Origin: Sphaerosporella brunnea
Taxonomy: Eukaryota > Ascomycota > Pezizomycetes > Pezizales > Pyronemataceae
Reading direction: 5' to 3'
DNA length: 64,000 nt
Assembly (NCBI GenBank): GCA_008704415.1
Contig: VXIS01000032.1
Span: forward strand, 186,001-250,000
The notes under the pieces are model-generated. The model made no database searches. It had not been told where the DNA came from and saw only the letters and a list, made by a program, of their open reading frames with translations. This document shows positions 46,821 through 58,336 of this stretch, one piece after another. Position 1 is the first letter of the stretch. Each line of letters opens with the position of its first letter. The translations under genes were made by a program, and so were the position numbers.

Positions 46821-47405
46821 ATTTTTCGTGATGTTGTCGGGGGGAGGTTGGATGAGGTTGGAGGAACTTGGTGGCGTGGAGCCTTCTCCACTGAGCTAAG
46901 ATCCTCATCCCGCTAAAACCCTTACCCTGTGCTTGATCCTCAAACATGAGCAACGAGCATTTGAGGAAGCGATTCTATTTCGATTGAAAAGTTTTTACAC
47001 CGGCCTGCAAGATAGAGAACACTCTGAGAGTTACATACCAAGTGTTTTTGCAAACCATTAGTACTGGAGTGATGAGTCACAGAATATCACCCCGAGGCAT
47101 GCACCAAAGTGGCGATCCTGATGTCCAGAATAGATGGAAGTTGAGAGAGCGCTTGATTTCCTTCTTGCGGCAGAGACATCGACTCGAACCTTTGACTCGA
47201 CTTCATATGTGTGGACATCAAAAACCTTGATTGCCACACCACCTCTTCAGAGCGTTATAAATATATCATGGCTCGTCCTAAAATGTCCCTCCTGGGAAGT
47301 AGGTATAGGTGATGGAAATCACACCGAGATACTTTATTTACACCGGCCGCGTCATTCTAAAGCTACGTCCATGTCCAAAACCTGTCCAAAACCCATACGT
47401 GCCCT
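46821..47405. other. Spacer between F-box and ACBP genes (right arm)
   Basis: Clean counterpart of 37,041-37,630. No coding region or RNA gene seen. Confidence 0.45.
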
Positions 47406-48431
47406 CTATCGTGGACCCGTCTTTCTTCTCCCCAGCCCCATTTCGCGTAAACCTTCTTTTACAAAACGCCCTACAATCTTCAGTGCCTCCTGGGCCCTCC
47501 TGTCCCCCCGCCTACGCATCCAAAGCATGACCAACGCCCAAAATATCGCCTCGATGACCAGATGCCTCGCCACAGCCCAAACGCACCACGCGACCCAGAC
47601 CCAAACTCTCCTAGATCTAGTGCGCCTCCTTTCCGCACGTCTACTCTCCAACTGTTCCCTCAGAGCCGCGACCTCCGTCGTCATTTTCGACAGCGCCTTC
47701 TCGACTCTCCCTCTCCACGCAGTTCCCTGCTGCTGCTGCTGCGGCTGCTGCTGCTCCATTTGCACGTCTTCACCTCCCTCTCCATACGGCGCAGGACTGA
47801 TGATTCCCAACCCCAATCCCATCTCCGATTCTTCGTCCTCATCCTCATGATTATTTGGCGAGTGTGTGCTAGGAACATTACTTCTGATCTGATCCCACAC
47901 GAACTCCAGTTCCGCCACCAACTCGCGCGCCTCCGGCGTAGCACTCGCGTACCGATGCATCGTCTCGATCAAAGTATTGATGTACCGCCGCTTCGCCTCC
48001 GTCTTCGAGAGCCCCGCCTGCGCGTGCCACGCCTCCCATTTTTCGACTTCGGCCCGTTGCGCTTCGGCGTCGGCGGTGTCCCCGGTGGGGGTGTGCGGTC
48101 GCGTCATCACGCCGGCTATATCACCCTCTGTTTATTTTTGCCCTTACTGTTAGCAACAGCAGCTCTCCTCTCGGGAAGGAGGAGAGGATCAGCTGATACC
48201 CATGCTTTGCTTGTAGAGTCCATAGAGCTTTAGGCGGGCATCGGGCGGCGGACGCGCGGAGCCCGTGCGCGGTATCTTACGCACGGTCTGGAGGGCATGT
48301 GCAAAAACTCTATCTAAGCTCCAGGGGGGAGGGAAAGATCGTTAGCTCTCGGTTTTCCTAGGTAAATCGATCAATTCGTTGGAGACAGGAAGGGGGAGGG
48401 GGGGAGGTGACACACCGACGGAATCAGACAT
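47406..48431 (-). CDS. Atg37-like acyl-CoA-binding protein, tail-anchored
   Basis: Resembles Atg37/ACBD5, an acyl-CoA-binding membrane protein of peroxisomes needed for pexophagy in fungi. Exons 48431-48416, 48315-48200 and 48127-47406. The ACB domain is distinctive: MSDSV | DRVF…, LQTVRKIPRTGSARPP, LKLYGLYKQSM | EGDIAGVMTRP and KWEAWHAQAGLSKTEAKRRYI. A Gln-rich linker and a coiled-coil stretch (VEKALSKMTTEVAALREQLE) follow, then a hydrophobic segment (about residues 210-235, WVAWCVWAVARHLVIEAIFW) and a basic tail: the Atg37 layout. One defect: just inside exon 2 (48,299-48,304) two extra bases (…GCACACATGCC…) shift the frame against the ACB consensus; the left arm lacks them. I regard this as a sequence error. 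Without those two bases the splice phases agree and the protein is about 283 aa. Confidence 0.78.
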
Positions 48432-49467
48432 CTATCTATCTACATGAACAGGATGGAAGAAAAAAAAGAATGGGGGGGGGGGGGGTTGTGTGAGGAAGGG
48501 GGTGGAGAGTGTGCGTGAAGAGATGAGGTTTGATGTTGCTGTACGTGTGCTGTGCTGTTTGGAGCTCTCCCGAAACAGCCGAGGCGGCGACGGGCATCAC
48601 GTGCCGCTTTTCACATGTGGGCACTCGATAAGCTTAACACACAACGGCAAGACACATGGCAGTGCACCTTTGTAATATTTTTTGTCCACAACCTCATATT
48701 GGTACCCCCTCCGTCCATTATATTATCTCCCGCAGTGTCGAAAGTGCCCAATACAACTACATGACACTAAATGTATTGAAAGAGATTATATAATGAGGGT
48801 GATGGGCCAATGGACAATTCATAATATAGTTAAGACTTTAGCGTGCTGTACATGTATTGCGCACTTTCGACACTGCGGGGTATAGCCCCTCAATTTTATG
48901 TTTATGTAGCCTACCCCGAAAAGTGATATAATGATGCGGCCGTCTTATAGAGATCGAGGTAGGCATTCTCAGATTAACCACTTAATTTAGGGTCAAAGGT
49001 AAAAAATTAAAAAATTAGGGCAGAGCGCGATCTGGAACCTCATCGAGTTAAGGTTAATTACAAGGGACTGCTGGCTTCTTAACCTCACGTCTCACAACAA
49101 TTTCCTTCGCAATCGTCGGACGTCACCTTGGGGCCTAACTATTCGCACTCTGAAATTTCCATAGGTAGATAATAGCTCAAGTGGGGATGGGAGACGGAGA
49201 TGAGTGGCAGCTACTGCAACGGGATCCACAGGGGAAAGGGAGGGTATATTATGGGGACGCAGGGGGGGACATTCTTGCATTGAGGATTGAAGTGTATTGT
49301 GATCATAGTCTATCACTCAGCGGGCACACGTATTTCCGCCCAAATTCAGTTTCACCCCTCCTTAACAACGCAACAATCAAAATATATTGGTAAACAATAA
49401 CGGAATCCAAACAATCAATCAGCCCCATCTTCCACCACGAGCCCCCGGGCCCCCCAGTCAAGAACAT
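48432..49467. other. Intergenic, right arm
   Basis: Holds the ACBP promoter and MITE family C (48,729-48,880). A homopolymer of about 15 G at 48,474-48,485 is shorter or replaced in the left arm. No gene seen. Confidence 0.45.
48729..48880. mobile_element. MITE, family C (about 152 bp)
   Basis: Terminal inverted repeats are perfect for 19 bases (CCCGCAGTGTCGAAAGTGC) and continue with one mismatch into CAATACA. The inside is AT-rich and non-coding. TA-rich flanks (ATTATCT… and …GGTATAG) suit a TA or TATA target. A second, noisy copy in the left arm is the palindrome mirror and not an independent insertion. Confidence 0.75.
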
Positions 49468-49728
49468 TCAAGCCACCCAGCTGCGACGATGCAGGTTGGG
49501 GGCTTCAGTGATAGTAGTATCGATGAGGTCGCCATTGCGGTAGAGACAGTGCTGGGACCGCTCATCCATGGGCCGGTCCGCGTTTGCGATCGCGATCGCA
49601 CCGGAGCGAACGCGGTTTTCGATTCCTTCGACGTCCATGCCGCCGGGGCCCGCCCTGCCACGGCCAGGAATTGCGCTGGCCGCAGCTGTGGCTGCCAGGA
49701 TGAGAAGACAAAATAGCGGGAGCTGCAT
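49468..49728 (-). CDS. Small secreted protein, unknown function
   Basis: Single exon, 86 aa. The first 18 or so residues are a textbook signal peptide (MQLPLFCLLILAATAAASA), leaving about 67 residues with one cysteine (ERSQHCLYRNG). No family is recognised. Size, signal peptide and an isolated position between MITEs fit the small-secreted-protein class that includes effectors, but a lone cysteine is unusual for those. No toxin motif is seen. The left-arm copy is frame-broken. Codon-level support is limited because there is no homologue to compare. Confidence 0.5.
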   Translation of the reverse strand: MQLPLFCLLILAATAAASAIPGRGRAGPGGMDVEGIENRVRSGAIAIANADRPMDERSQHCLYRNGDLIDTTITEAPNLHRRSWVA

Positions 49729-50731
49729 ATTAACGGATATCTACACTCCCCCCCGGTGGTCAGTGGTTGTGTTCGAAAGTCGGCTGTGGGGGGGATATTA
49801 CAGGAGAAGGCGAGTGAGAGTGGTGGTGGTGATAAATTGCGAGCGTTCATTGAGCTAGGGAATGATTCTTATACTCACTCAATCAAAGCTTGGGGGGATA
49901 TGCATGTAATCATGTTTGAAGTGCCTAGAACACAATTGCGAGCAGTTCCCCGTGGATGATTAGGCAGTTCATATGCTTAATTATTCTCATTGTAAACCTT
50001 AGAACTGGCCCATGAGAAACGAGACCATGGAAATAGAGTAGAAGTTGCCCTGTGATTCAAGCTTCCTTTCATACCCCATGGCAAGCCTAATCTTGCCGCC
50101 ATGAAGCTTGAACTTTGTTGGGTAACTAAGTAAGAAGACCAGAGCCCGTCCACCCTGAACCCGAGTCTGGCCATTAATTATACCAATACCTAGCTGTGCA
50201 ACGTCAATGAGCTTAATGGAAGCTTTCCCATCGCTCTATTAAGAACGATCACCTACCTATCCGCTGAATTTGCTTGTTTCGACATCAATTATGGCGTTCT
50301 ATCGTTGCCAAATACCTAGACCGTTGCTATAGACTTCCTAGGGGGCCCCCTGTTCTATCAATATACCTATACAACAGGAATAAGTACCTAGCTAGCTGTT
50401 TGTTGCGATAGAACCTCGATGTTTTCGGTCGCTAAGAGCCACGGGAAGGTCTCCAATAACACTAGTGATAGGTCTGTGGCCGCATTCAAGCCATTCTCCA
50501 GCAGTTATGGACTCCACAGAGTTAATGGGGACTGATATTGTTGGTTGGTTGATGAACTTCAAGATCTTCTCTATATTACTTCCGACGACAGCGATTAGAT
50601 ACTGCGCAAAGCCACCAAAGATTCGACAACTGATTATGAGCAAAAAAAAAGTGCACTCCAACTGGTATAGCTCGCATACTCATACACTCGGGGTACTCAT
50701 ACAATGACCACCACCACTCTTCCCCTCCCGT
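49729..50731. other. Intergenic, right arm, with MITE copy
   Basis: Mirror of 33,647-34,651 with a few single-base differences from the left arm; no gene seen. Confidence 0.45.
50221..50451. mobile_element. MITE family A copy 2, mirror
   Basis: Reverse-complement counterpart of 33,927-34,160. Three one-base indels separate the two (for example GGCAACG here, read on the minus strand, against GGCAAACG at 34,070). Confidence 0.6.
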
Positions 50732-52410
50732 TTACAACTCCTTGATCCTCCCCAGCAAATACTCCAGCTGCCTGTACGCGACAGTGGGCTGATATTCTGG
50801 CACCATATGGCCCGAGAGGTCGATTTCGAACCATGTCAACTTCCTCTCGGTATGATAAATACCCGCCGTACCCCTTCCCTCATACGGGATCACAAACGGA
50901 GTGCTGGGCCGCTCCTGGAACCCCTGAGCTCCGCCCCAGGTCATATTCTGAATCGCGAGCAGCGATCCGTCCTTGATCAGAACATAGTCCAGCAGACCGT
51001 GACCGATCAGAGTACGCTCATTTTTGTCAATCAAGTCGGGAAGCACCGACAGCGCGCTAGGAAGGGACCCATCGCCCTTAGGGAAGACGTTGGTATCGGT
51101 GCATTCCTGCCAAACAGTGGGAGGGACATGCAGGACCTTCTGGACGTCGGTCCGGTTGAAGTAGACGGTTGCTCCCGGGGGGATGTAGTCGGAGGATCCG
51201 GGGAAGCCGAGGACGTCCCAGAGAAGGGGACAGCCATCCGAGACGTGATAGATGTTGAAGCAAGGGTTTACTTGAAGTGCGGCGCTGGTTGGAAATGTCA
51301 GCTATCCACCGCTACACATCACAGGCGGGGGATATATACTTCAGAATATCAGTCCAGAGGTCACACTCGGGCGAGGTTTCCAACTGCGGCGGGGTTGGAA
51401 GCACACCCGGCGGGGGGAAGACAAGGTATTTTTCCAGGAAGTTGGCGTAGCCGCAGCTCTCGTGGCGGCGCTTGAAGTCTGCCATTGTGGTTGCATTCAA
51501 GGCGAACAGCGGCGTCAGAGACTCGACGAACGGGTAGGCAGTCATCTGCTCCTGGACTGCATCATAGGAGAGCGATGGGTCGTAGATCATCAGGCCCTTG
51601 GGATTAAACAAACTCGTATCGTTGCGTTTATACATGGCATCGACCTATACCAGCCAATCAGCACCCAAAGAACCTAGAGTGGCGAAAAAAAGGGGGTCTT
51701 ACGATATATGGCACATAAAAACCCGCATACGACTCTCCGGTGACATACGTAGTGCGACCCTCCAGGTCGAAAGTCTTCAACCACTGCTCTAGGAATCCCA
51801 AAAATTGCGCCGCCATATCTTCCTCATTTCTGATATTGGGGTTTCCCTGGGTGAATCCCGTACCAACCGGCTGTTCAACCCAGAGCATGTTGGCGACCTT
51901 GTGCCAGGAGTAATCGTTTGGGACAGGTTTGAATGTACCAGACTGCCAAAGGAACGGACCGTTCTCTTGCAGCAGACCTTCCATCGAACTGCATCCGGGG
52001 CCACCATTGAGCCAGATCACGAGCTCGTCCGTCGGAGCCTTTCCAGTGACAGACGGGAAGAACCAGAAAAAGAGCTTGCGCGTTTCATGGGGCTTGGAGG
52101 AAATCGGAAGCAGGCCGGCGTAGGACTCGCCTACATCAAAATCGACATCCGGAATCGAGGTACCGGGGACATAGAATTCTTCTTTTTGTTAGCTTGGTCC
52201 TCAATTGCTGGTACACACAGGGGGAAGAGTACCTTTGGTCTTGTCGGTATAAAAGTTCAGCTTCGGGGCGCGGTTCTGGATGGGCGGAGGAACAATCGGC
52301 ATAGCCTGGCGACTAGCCAGCTGTTTGCGTCTCAGGAAATCAAGCGGCTGGCGAGCAACAACCACATCCGCCGCCAAAGCGAGCAGGGCCAGACACCCAA
52401 GGAGCTTCAT
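50732..52410 (-). CDS. Secreted serine carboxypeptidase (S10), mirror copy
   Basis: Exons 52410-52233, 52178-51703, 51644-51340 and 51284-50732 reproduce the left-arm gene with identical translated segments, identical introns and an intact Ser-Asp-His triad. Identity extends into the flanks. If the palindrome is real, the organism carries two identical convergent carboxypeptidase genes. If it is an artefact, this entry duplicates the gene at 31,968. Confidence 0.9.
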
Positions 52411-53823
52411 TGCTGCAGATCGGAGGAGAATAACAATACCGTGACGAGAAAATGAAGGAGGAGCAGGAGAAACGGAGAGGGGAAGAGGCCGTATATCAAC
52501 ACTTCCAGCCCCTCCGGTTTCCGGAGGAGCGAGGGACATAGCTTCTCAATCGAGAGCTATAGCTCAGCGGCTAGCTGCAATTGCCACGGCGTTTCGATGT
52601 ATTTGCAACGAATATACCTATAGTGCACGATACGTTCCACATCGCGGAGCGCCCCGCCCAGCTTCCGGAAAAGCTTGTTCCCCCGCTAATGTCTTGCATG
52701 CTTGCTCGCAATCTAGCTGCTGGAATAAGAAGGAGTGATGGCCGGCCATGGGACAAGTAAACACCACATAGCACATACCCTACCGTTCTCGGCGCCTGCC
52801 GGGCGTGTGCAACCTGAAATGCCCCATGCAGCTTCAACGGTTATCGCGAGATTCCAGACATACACATATGAGTGCAATTGGCCGCAGGATACTTGCATCG
52901 GGGCTGAGGGATTAACGGTACCTGGCAGCCCCCGGGAAGCCTCGACTGCAACTAACACGGGAAACGGCCTCATTGATAAAGTGGACCCGGCCGGAGAAGA
53001 TGGCGGCGGTACCATGTGAATGCAAACTGCCGTAGCCGCCGTGGTAGCATTGACTATCACTCGGGCCGCGGACCGCTAGATCAATCAGATCTGACTCCAT
53101 CACCACTACCACCACCCTAAGATTAAACTTCTGCAGGTAGGATGTCCGGGAGACGACCATACAGACATGAAAAATTCCAAAAAAAAAGCACGAACCCAGT
53201 AAACCACCAGACCGAGAAACAGACAAAAGAAAAACCAACCCAAACTGTAAGCCCAGAGAAAGGAAGTAGAAAAACGAAGTAGCCGTAAATATGGAAAAAA
53301 AAACACACTATAGTACGAGAAGGAAAAAGAAAAGGCAAAGAATAGGCAGGTAAAATGTCTATCTAGATATGCCATCGCATAGCAGAAGCAGAGAGAAGGA
53401 AGAAACGAGGATCAGAATCATCTACAAGAAGGTACTCTATAAGAGTCGAACGGCATCAGATGAAAAATGGCAAAAATGCTCAGGGTGACTTCCCGTCGCT
53501 CCTTTGGGACCGAATAGAACAATTATCTATCCGCTGGATTGGAAGTTTCGACCTGAGTTTTGGCGTTCTATCACCGCCAAATAGACCGTTGCTATAGACA
53601 GGGGTGCCCCCCACCCTGTTCTATTCATTGGATCTATACAGCACGTATAGATGGTTGTTTCTTTGCATAGAACATCGATCTATTCGGCCGCTATAGAGCG
53701 ATGGGAAGTCACGCTGTCGTAAAGTAAAGATGTTGCTGTGAAAAATATCGTCCAATATCTTACAAGATGTACAGCTTCTGTGCCGCAAATCTCCGAGATT
53801 CAAGTTTCGGAGTTGCAGACAGC
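52411..53823. other. Intergenic, right arm
   Basis: Mirror of 30,555-31,967, essentially base-identical; contains the mirrored MITE family A copy 1. Confidence 0.45.
53485..53712. mobile_element. MITE family A copy 1, mirror
   Basis: Reverse-complement counterpart of 30,666-30,893 with the same inverted ends GTGACTTCCC. Confidence 0.7.
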
Positions 53824-55066
53824 CTATTCCCACCAGTGTATTAACCGGTAGATGTTGTGGAAGAAACCACCAGTCTCGACGGTAGAGTATTTCTCTGGGA
53901 TGCGAGGCTTACTGTGCTCGATTTCGCCCTGGGCACCTGTGGGGACATCTCGTGCTAACTCCCAGACCTTCTTCTGAACGTTCCATCGATGACTGCAGCA
54001 TAGCATTAGCGAAACTATCAACCGGGAGTGGGTAGTGATGGGCTGACAAACCCCTCATATTCAGTGACGGTCAATGCCTTGGTGTTATACTCTTTGATGA
54101 GGATGGCATCGAAGTTGTATGGAATCTTGGCGGGCACGCCCTCAAAGATGGTGTCCCGAAGCGGCCAGATATCATCATAGTGATACCGATGATAGTTCTT
54201 GCAATGCAGAATACCCGGGAACTTCTCCGGCTCCGTCTCAGAAATCCCGGTGATGTCGATATACAGCCCGTTCCGCACATCGATCCACCGTGCATCAATG
54301 ATGTTGTGGCCGTCACCCCGCACACGTTCCCAAATCCACGGATTGACATCAAGAAAATACTCTCGCTCCACTGTTCCGTCTTCCGACTTGTAGAGATGTG
54401 TGGTCTGGTTGTATTTGGCGCCGAGCATCTTGAGCGTATCGACGTGCACCTGCACGTCCAGATCCCAGTCCCAGGGCAACATCTGCCACATCCGTTAGCG
54501 ACCGTTCCGCCTGCCGACTCCCGTCGAATTACCTCGGCGTTCCACCACCACCCCAGCAACGTGCCGTGCGCAATCCAAGTCTCGATCCCCTCCTTTGCCG
54601 TCGTCTGAAGCCAGGCTCTCACCATGTGCTTCAACGTATCTAATCGTGTATCATAGTCGACAACGTCTTTGAAGTGCCTAGAAAAAAAAAAAAAAAAAAG
54701 TCAGCATCATATGATCCGCGAAGGCACATACCGCCCGACAGAAAACATACCGGATGTCATAATGTCCCGTCAAATCTCCTCGTCTATTCCACATCCGCCC
54801 GGTCAGTCAGCCTGGCCATAACATGTTGCCGCCGCCGCATCGCGCATCCGTGGCTGCCGTGTTGGGAGCGTGCTTACCCAGGTTCGTCTAATAAACAGGG
54901 AGATGTCAGCACCAACACATGCGAGCTCGCGAATCGTCGAATGCGATCCCGAAATAGGGGTCTTACTAAAATATTTGGTATCCGTGGTATAGGGTAGTAT
55001 ATGAGGCATCGCGGCGACCGCACCGACCAAGGTCGTCAATCCCAGCAACATTCGACCGAACAGCAT
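53824..55066 (-). CDS. LicD/Mnn4-family protein, mirror copy
   Basis: Reverse-complement copy of 29,312-30,554 at constant offset (sum 84,378), so the six exons, the 10-nt exon and the long T run are all repeated. The translated segments are the same. Whether it is a true second gene depends on the status of the palindrome. Confidence 0.87.
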
Positions 55067-58000
55067 GACGATATGTTGTTGTTTGCTTTGGGAGTAGTGG
55101 GTTGTTGAAGGTTATCGTGACTATCAGGAACGCCCCACCTCACACCTCTCACTTCCTTTTCTTTCTTTTGCTTGTTTCCTCCTCCTAAAATGCGAACGAT
55201 GACGGTGAAAAGAAGTGAAACTGGCGAGCAAGTGGGCAAACAAGCGAATGAAGCTCTCGGAGTGTCGTGGTGGTCGTGGTGTTTCCGGGTTGTTGAAGTC
55301 TAGCTCTTTGGTTGCAGGTTGTATCCGGGTCCACAGAACGAAGAGAAACAAAGTTGTTGAAATGTCGGCCGAAGATAAAAAGGGCGGGAAAAGAGTGTGG
55401 TTTTAGTTGGACCGCCTTGAAGTACGCAGAAGCAGTTGCTATCGAGTGGTTGAAATTTGTGGAGTAAGGATTAAGCGGTGTCGTGTGCTGCGTGCGTATC
55501 TATCTTTTCTTGCTGCTCCCGGTTTCTTCGGGCCTATTCTCGGCGGTGGAGGAAGGAAGTGGAGATAGCGGGCAGGCTCATTCAGGAGATTTTCTTCTCG
55601 AAATGTTGGATTTGCTGGTTCGTCTTGAATGTGACTGGGATCAATTGGGGTCTTTGCTCGGCGTTGAGGATTTCAGGAGAAGCCGATCACCAAGTTTTGG
55701 CATAAGGAGCCTGAGAACGGGAACGCGCCGAAACAGACTTGAACCGTCTTCTCCGGGTTAACTAGATGTCCCGTGCATATAAGCATACTTCTTGTTGCTT
55801 CTCATGTTTTTTTTTTGGGGGGGGGGGTTGGGCGACGAGTGATGTACTAGAGTACAGTAGAGGTGATAACATGCGATTAGGGGAAGGCTTCTTTTCCTCG
55901 ATCTGCCCGGCCCGGCTGGTGCACTACTCTACCTAGACATCATCATCATCGTCGGCCTCAAGTGCAACAAAAACAATGACGGTAGGGACGCTTTCCCCCA
56001 GCAAAGACCGCATCCATATCCGCCCTCTCTCTCCATCCATCGAAGCTGACGACAACCCCTCTATACGCCAAGCCCCTACACGCCAAGAGAGCAATCTCGC
56101 CCTCGAGTCTCCAGCTGGCTGCTGCTGCCTCTCGAGTCTTGACTCTCTCTTGCCGGCGGAAAAAGCTGACGACGCCCAAGGGCTCTGCCAAGAGATGGAA
56201 TTCTTGGCATCCCCTGGGTGTTTTCCCTGCATCCCGGGGGTTGCACACACGACCAGCCGACATGTCGATTTTGCGATTTGGAGATGGTAGGTAGTTTGAC
56301 CCCACCAGCCAATCGGGTGGCGCTTCACTTTCGGCTAGCCGGCAACCCCCACCAGATGCGACGCGTCTCGGTGCCAAGGAAGCACAAGTTTTTCGTTTTC
56401 GTGTTGTCTGAGGCGACAAACAGACTCAGTGGTGGTATGTAGGAGGATGCATGCCAGACAGCAGCAGTCAGAGTGATGGATCGATGTTACGTACTCTACA
56501 TTTATACATGTGAGGCCCAGGTTCTCTCCAAGGGGGCGTTTGGAGGGCCGCTAGGTTGCTGCAGAACAAGCGATATTACGCGACCTTGCGAGTTTTTTAA
56601 GATTCGGCCTACCCGGCCTGTTTGGCGACCCATCTACTGAGGTTGCAATATCATGATAAGTACGTCATTAATAGCTGTGCCACCAAACGCTCTTGCACTC
56701 GCATCTTCCATGATATTCTATCGAGGTAGACCTGTCGCGAGGTTCGTCGGTAAAATGCCGGATGTTGAACCTACCGCATTTTCGACGTCGCGCCCTCCCC
56801 CATCATCGCAAAAAGTGCAAATAATGACGTTTACAGCAACCGTTCAGAGTTTCATGCCGGCATGCCGACATCGCTTCGGCCAGCCCTGGTTATGAACCAT
56901 GGTGACGCAAGCAAGCCCTATGCTGTGGATGAAACGCATGGCACGTGTGCATGCAAGCCACCTGCGTTATCTGCGCTGGGTGACACGACGTCGGGCGATG
57001 GCTTTGTCTCGGCTGCAACCACAACCAACACCGAGTGATATTATGTGGATCGGCGCTTCGGAAGGTAAGGGGGCCGATGCCAAGAATGATCTCCATAGCA
57101 TGCAGTAGCTTGGGCAACACAACTGGAAAGAGATCTTGTGATCCATTCGCGATCGGTCTCATCCGTTGCCGCGAATGTACTCCCTTCTAAACCGCTGCGG
57201 GAAGCCTTCCATTGTAACAGATGAAACGCAGGCAATCAAGCTCGACTCAAACCACCATTTCTCTAACGTGCTGAGTTCAAGTACTTAGGTACCCGTTCCG
57301 GCAACATCCGCCCCCGTCCGTATGTACCCCAGGTATCCTTCCAGTTCCAGCCTTTGGACGTATTTTACAAACCCAATACCCACAACCCGGCCCCCGGCTC
57401 CCATGCCCCACCAATGCTCCCAGAGATGTCGAACATAAGACCCTCCTCCCCCCTCTCACCCCACGGTGCCTTTCCAGCGTGAATCTCAACCCGTGAATCA
57501 CTGCTTACTCTAGAGTATATTCTCCGCACTCGCCGGCAGAAGATCTATATATGCGTGCTGGTTTGTGTTCTACATACTTTCTAGCTTTTAGATACTCGGT
57601 ATGTACGCCGACGACGACAATACAGGCAGCAGCTGCAAGTCGGTTGAAAACCTTTAACAGGCTGGAAAGTATGTATGTACATATTGCACCTCAACAACCT
57701 CAAAACAAGAGGCGCTCCGAGTGGAAAAGCGACGCCCAAGTGAAAAAAAGCAAGGCCGCCATACCGCTCCATGTTTATTCATTTTTGACGCAGCTCTTCA
57801 CTGGAAAAGTTGCCGGTCTCTTTTCGGTCACCGGGCACTGTGTATCTTAGGACTCAAATTGTGGAAAGGCGCCTCCAAAATGCGTGGCACCCGCCTTGTT
57901 GTACTAGTACTTTACCACCAGCTCACGCTTTTTAGAATACGAGTGCTGCCTAACCGCACCGTTGGACTTCATGAACTTTTGTTCGCCACGAAAATTGGAG

Positions 58001-58336
58001 GTGAGAATACCTATCACTTCTGAAATAAAGGACTGATATCTATTTACAATCCACACTCCCGATATGTTTACAATATGATCCTGAAAAAAAAACCCCATAA
58101 GAAACCCACTTTTTAAAAAACCGATAGACACAACCCAGGATCTTTCCAGAAAGCAGACCAACACCACAAGGACAAAAACACGCAAACCCACGCTCGACAG
58201 AAACCCAGGCAAGAATTTGAACCAATGCAGTTTTCCGCTGGACAAGCCTAGGAAATTAACACACTAGGGTAATTGCTTAACAAGGAAAAAAAAAGGAAAA
58301 AAAACTAAAACCAGATCGAAAAAATCCCATAAAACC
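55067..58336. other. Intergenic, right arm
   Basis: Mirror of 26,040-29,311. One visible difference is a homopolymer: nine A here (about 58,084-58,092) against ten T at 26,284-26,293. No supported gene. Confidence 0.45.
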
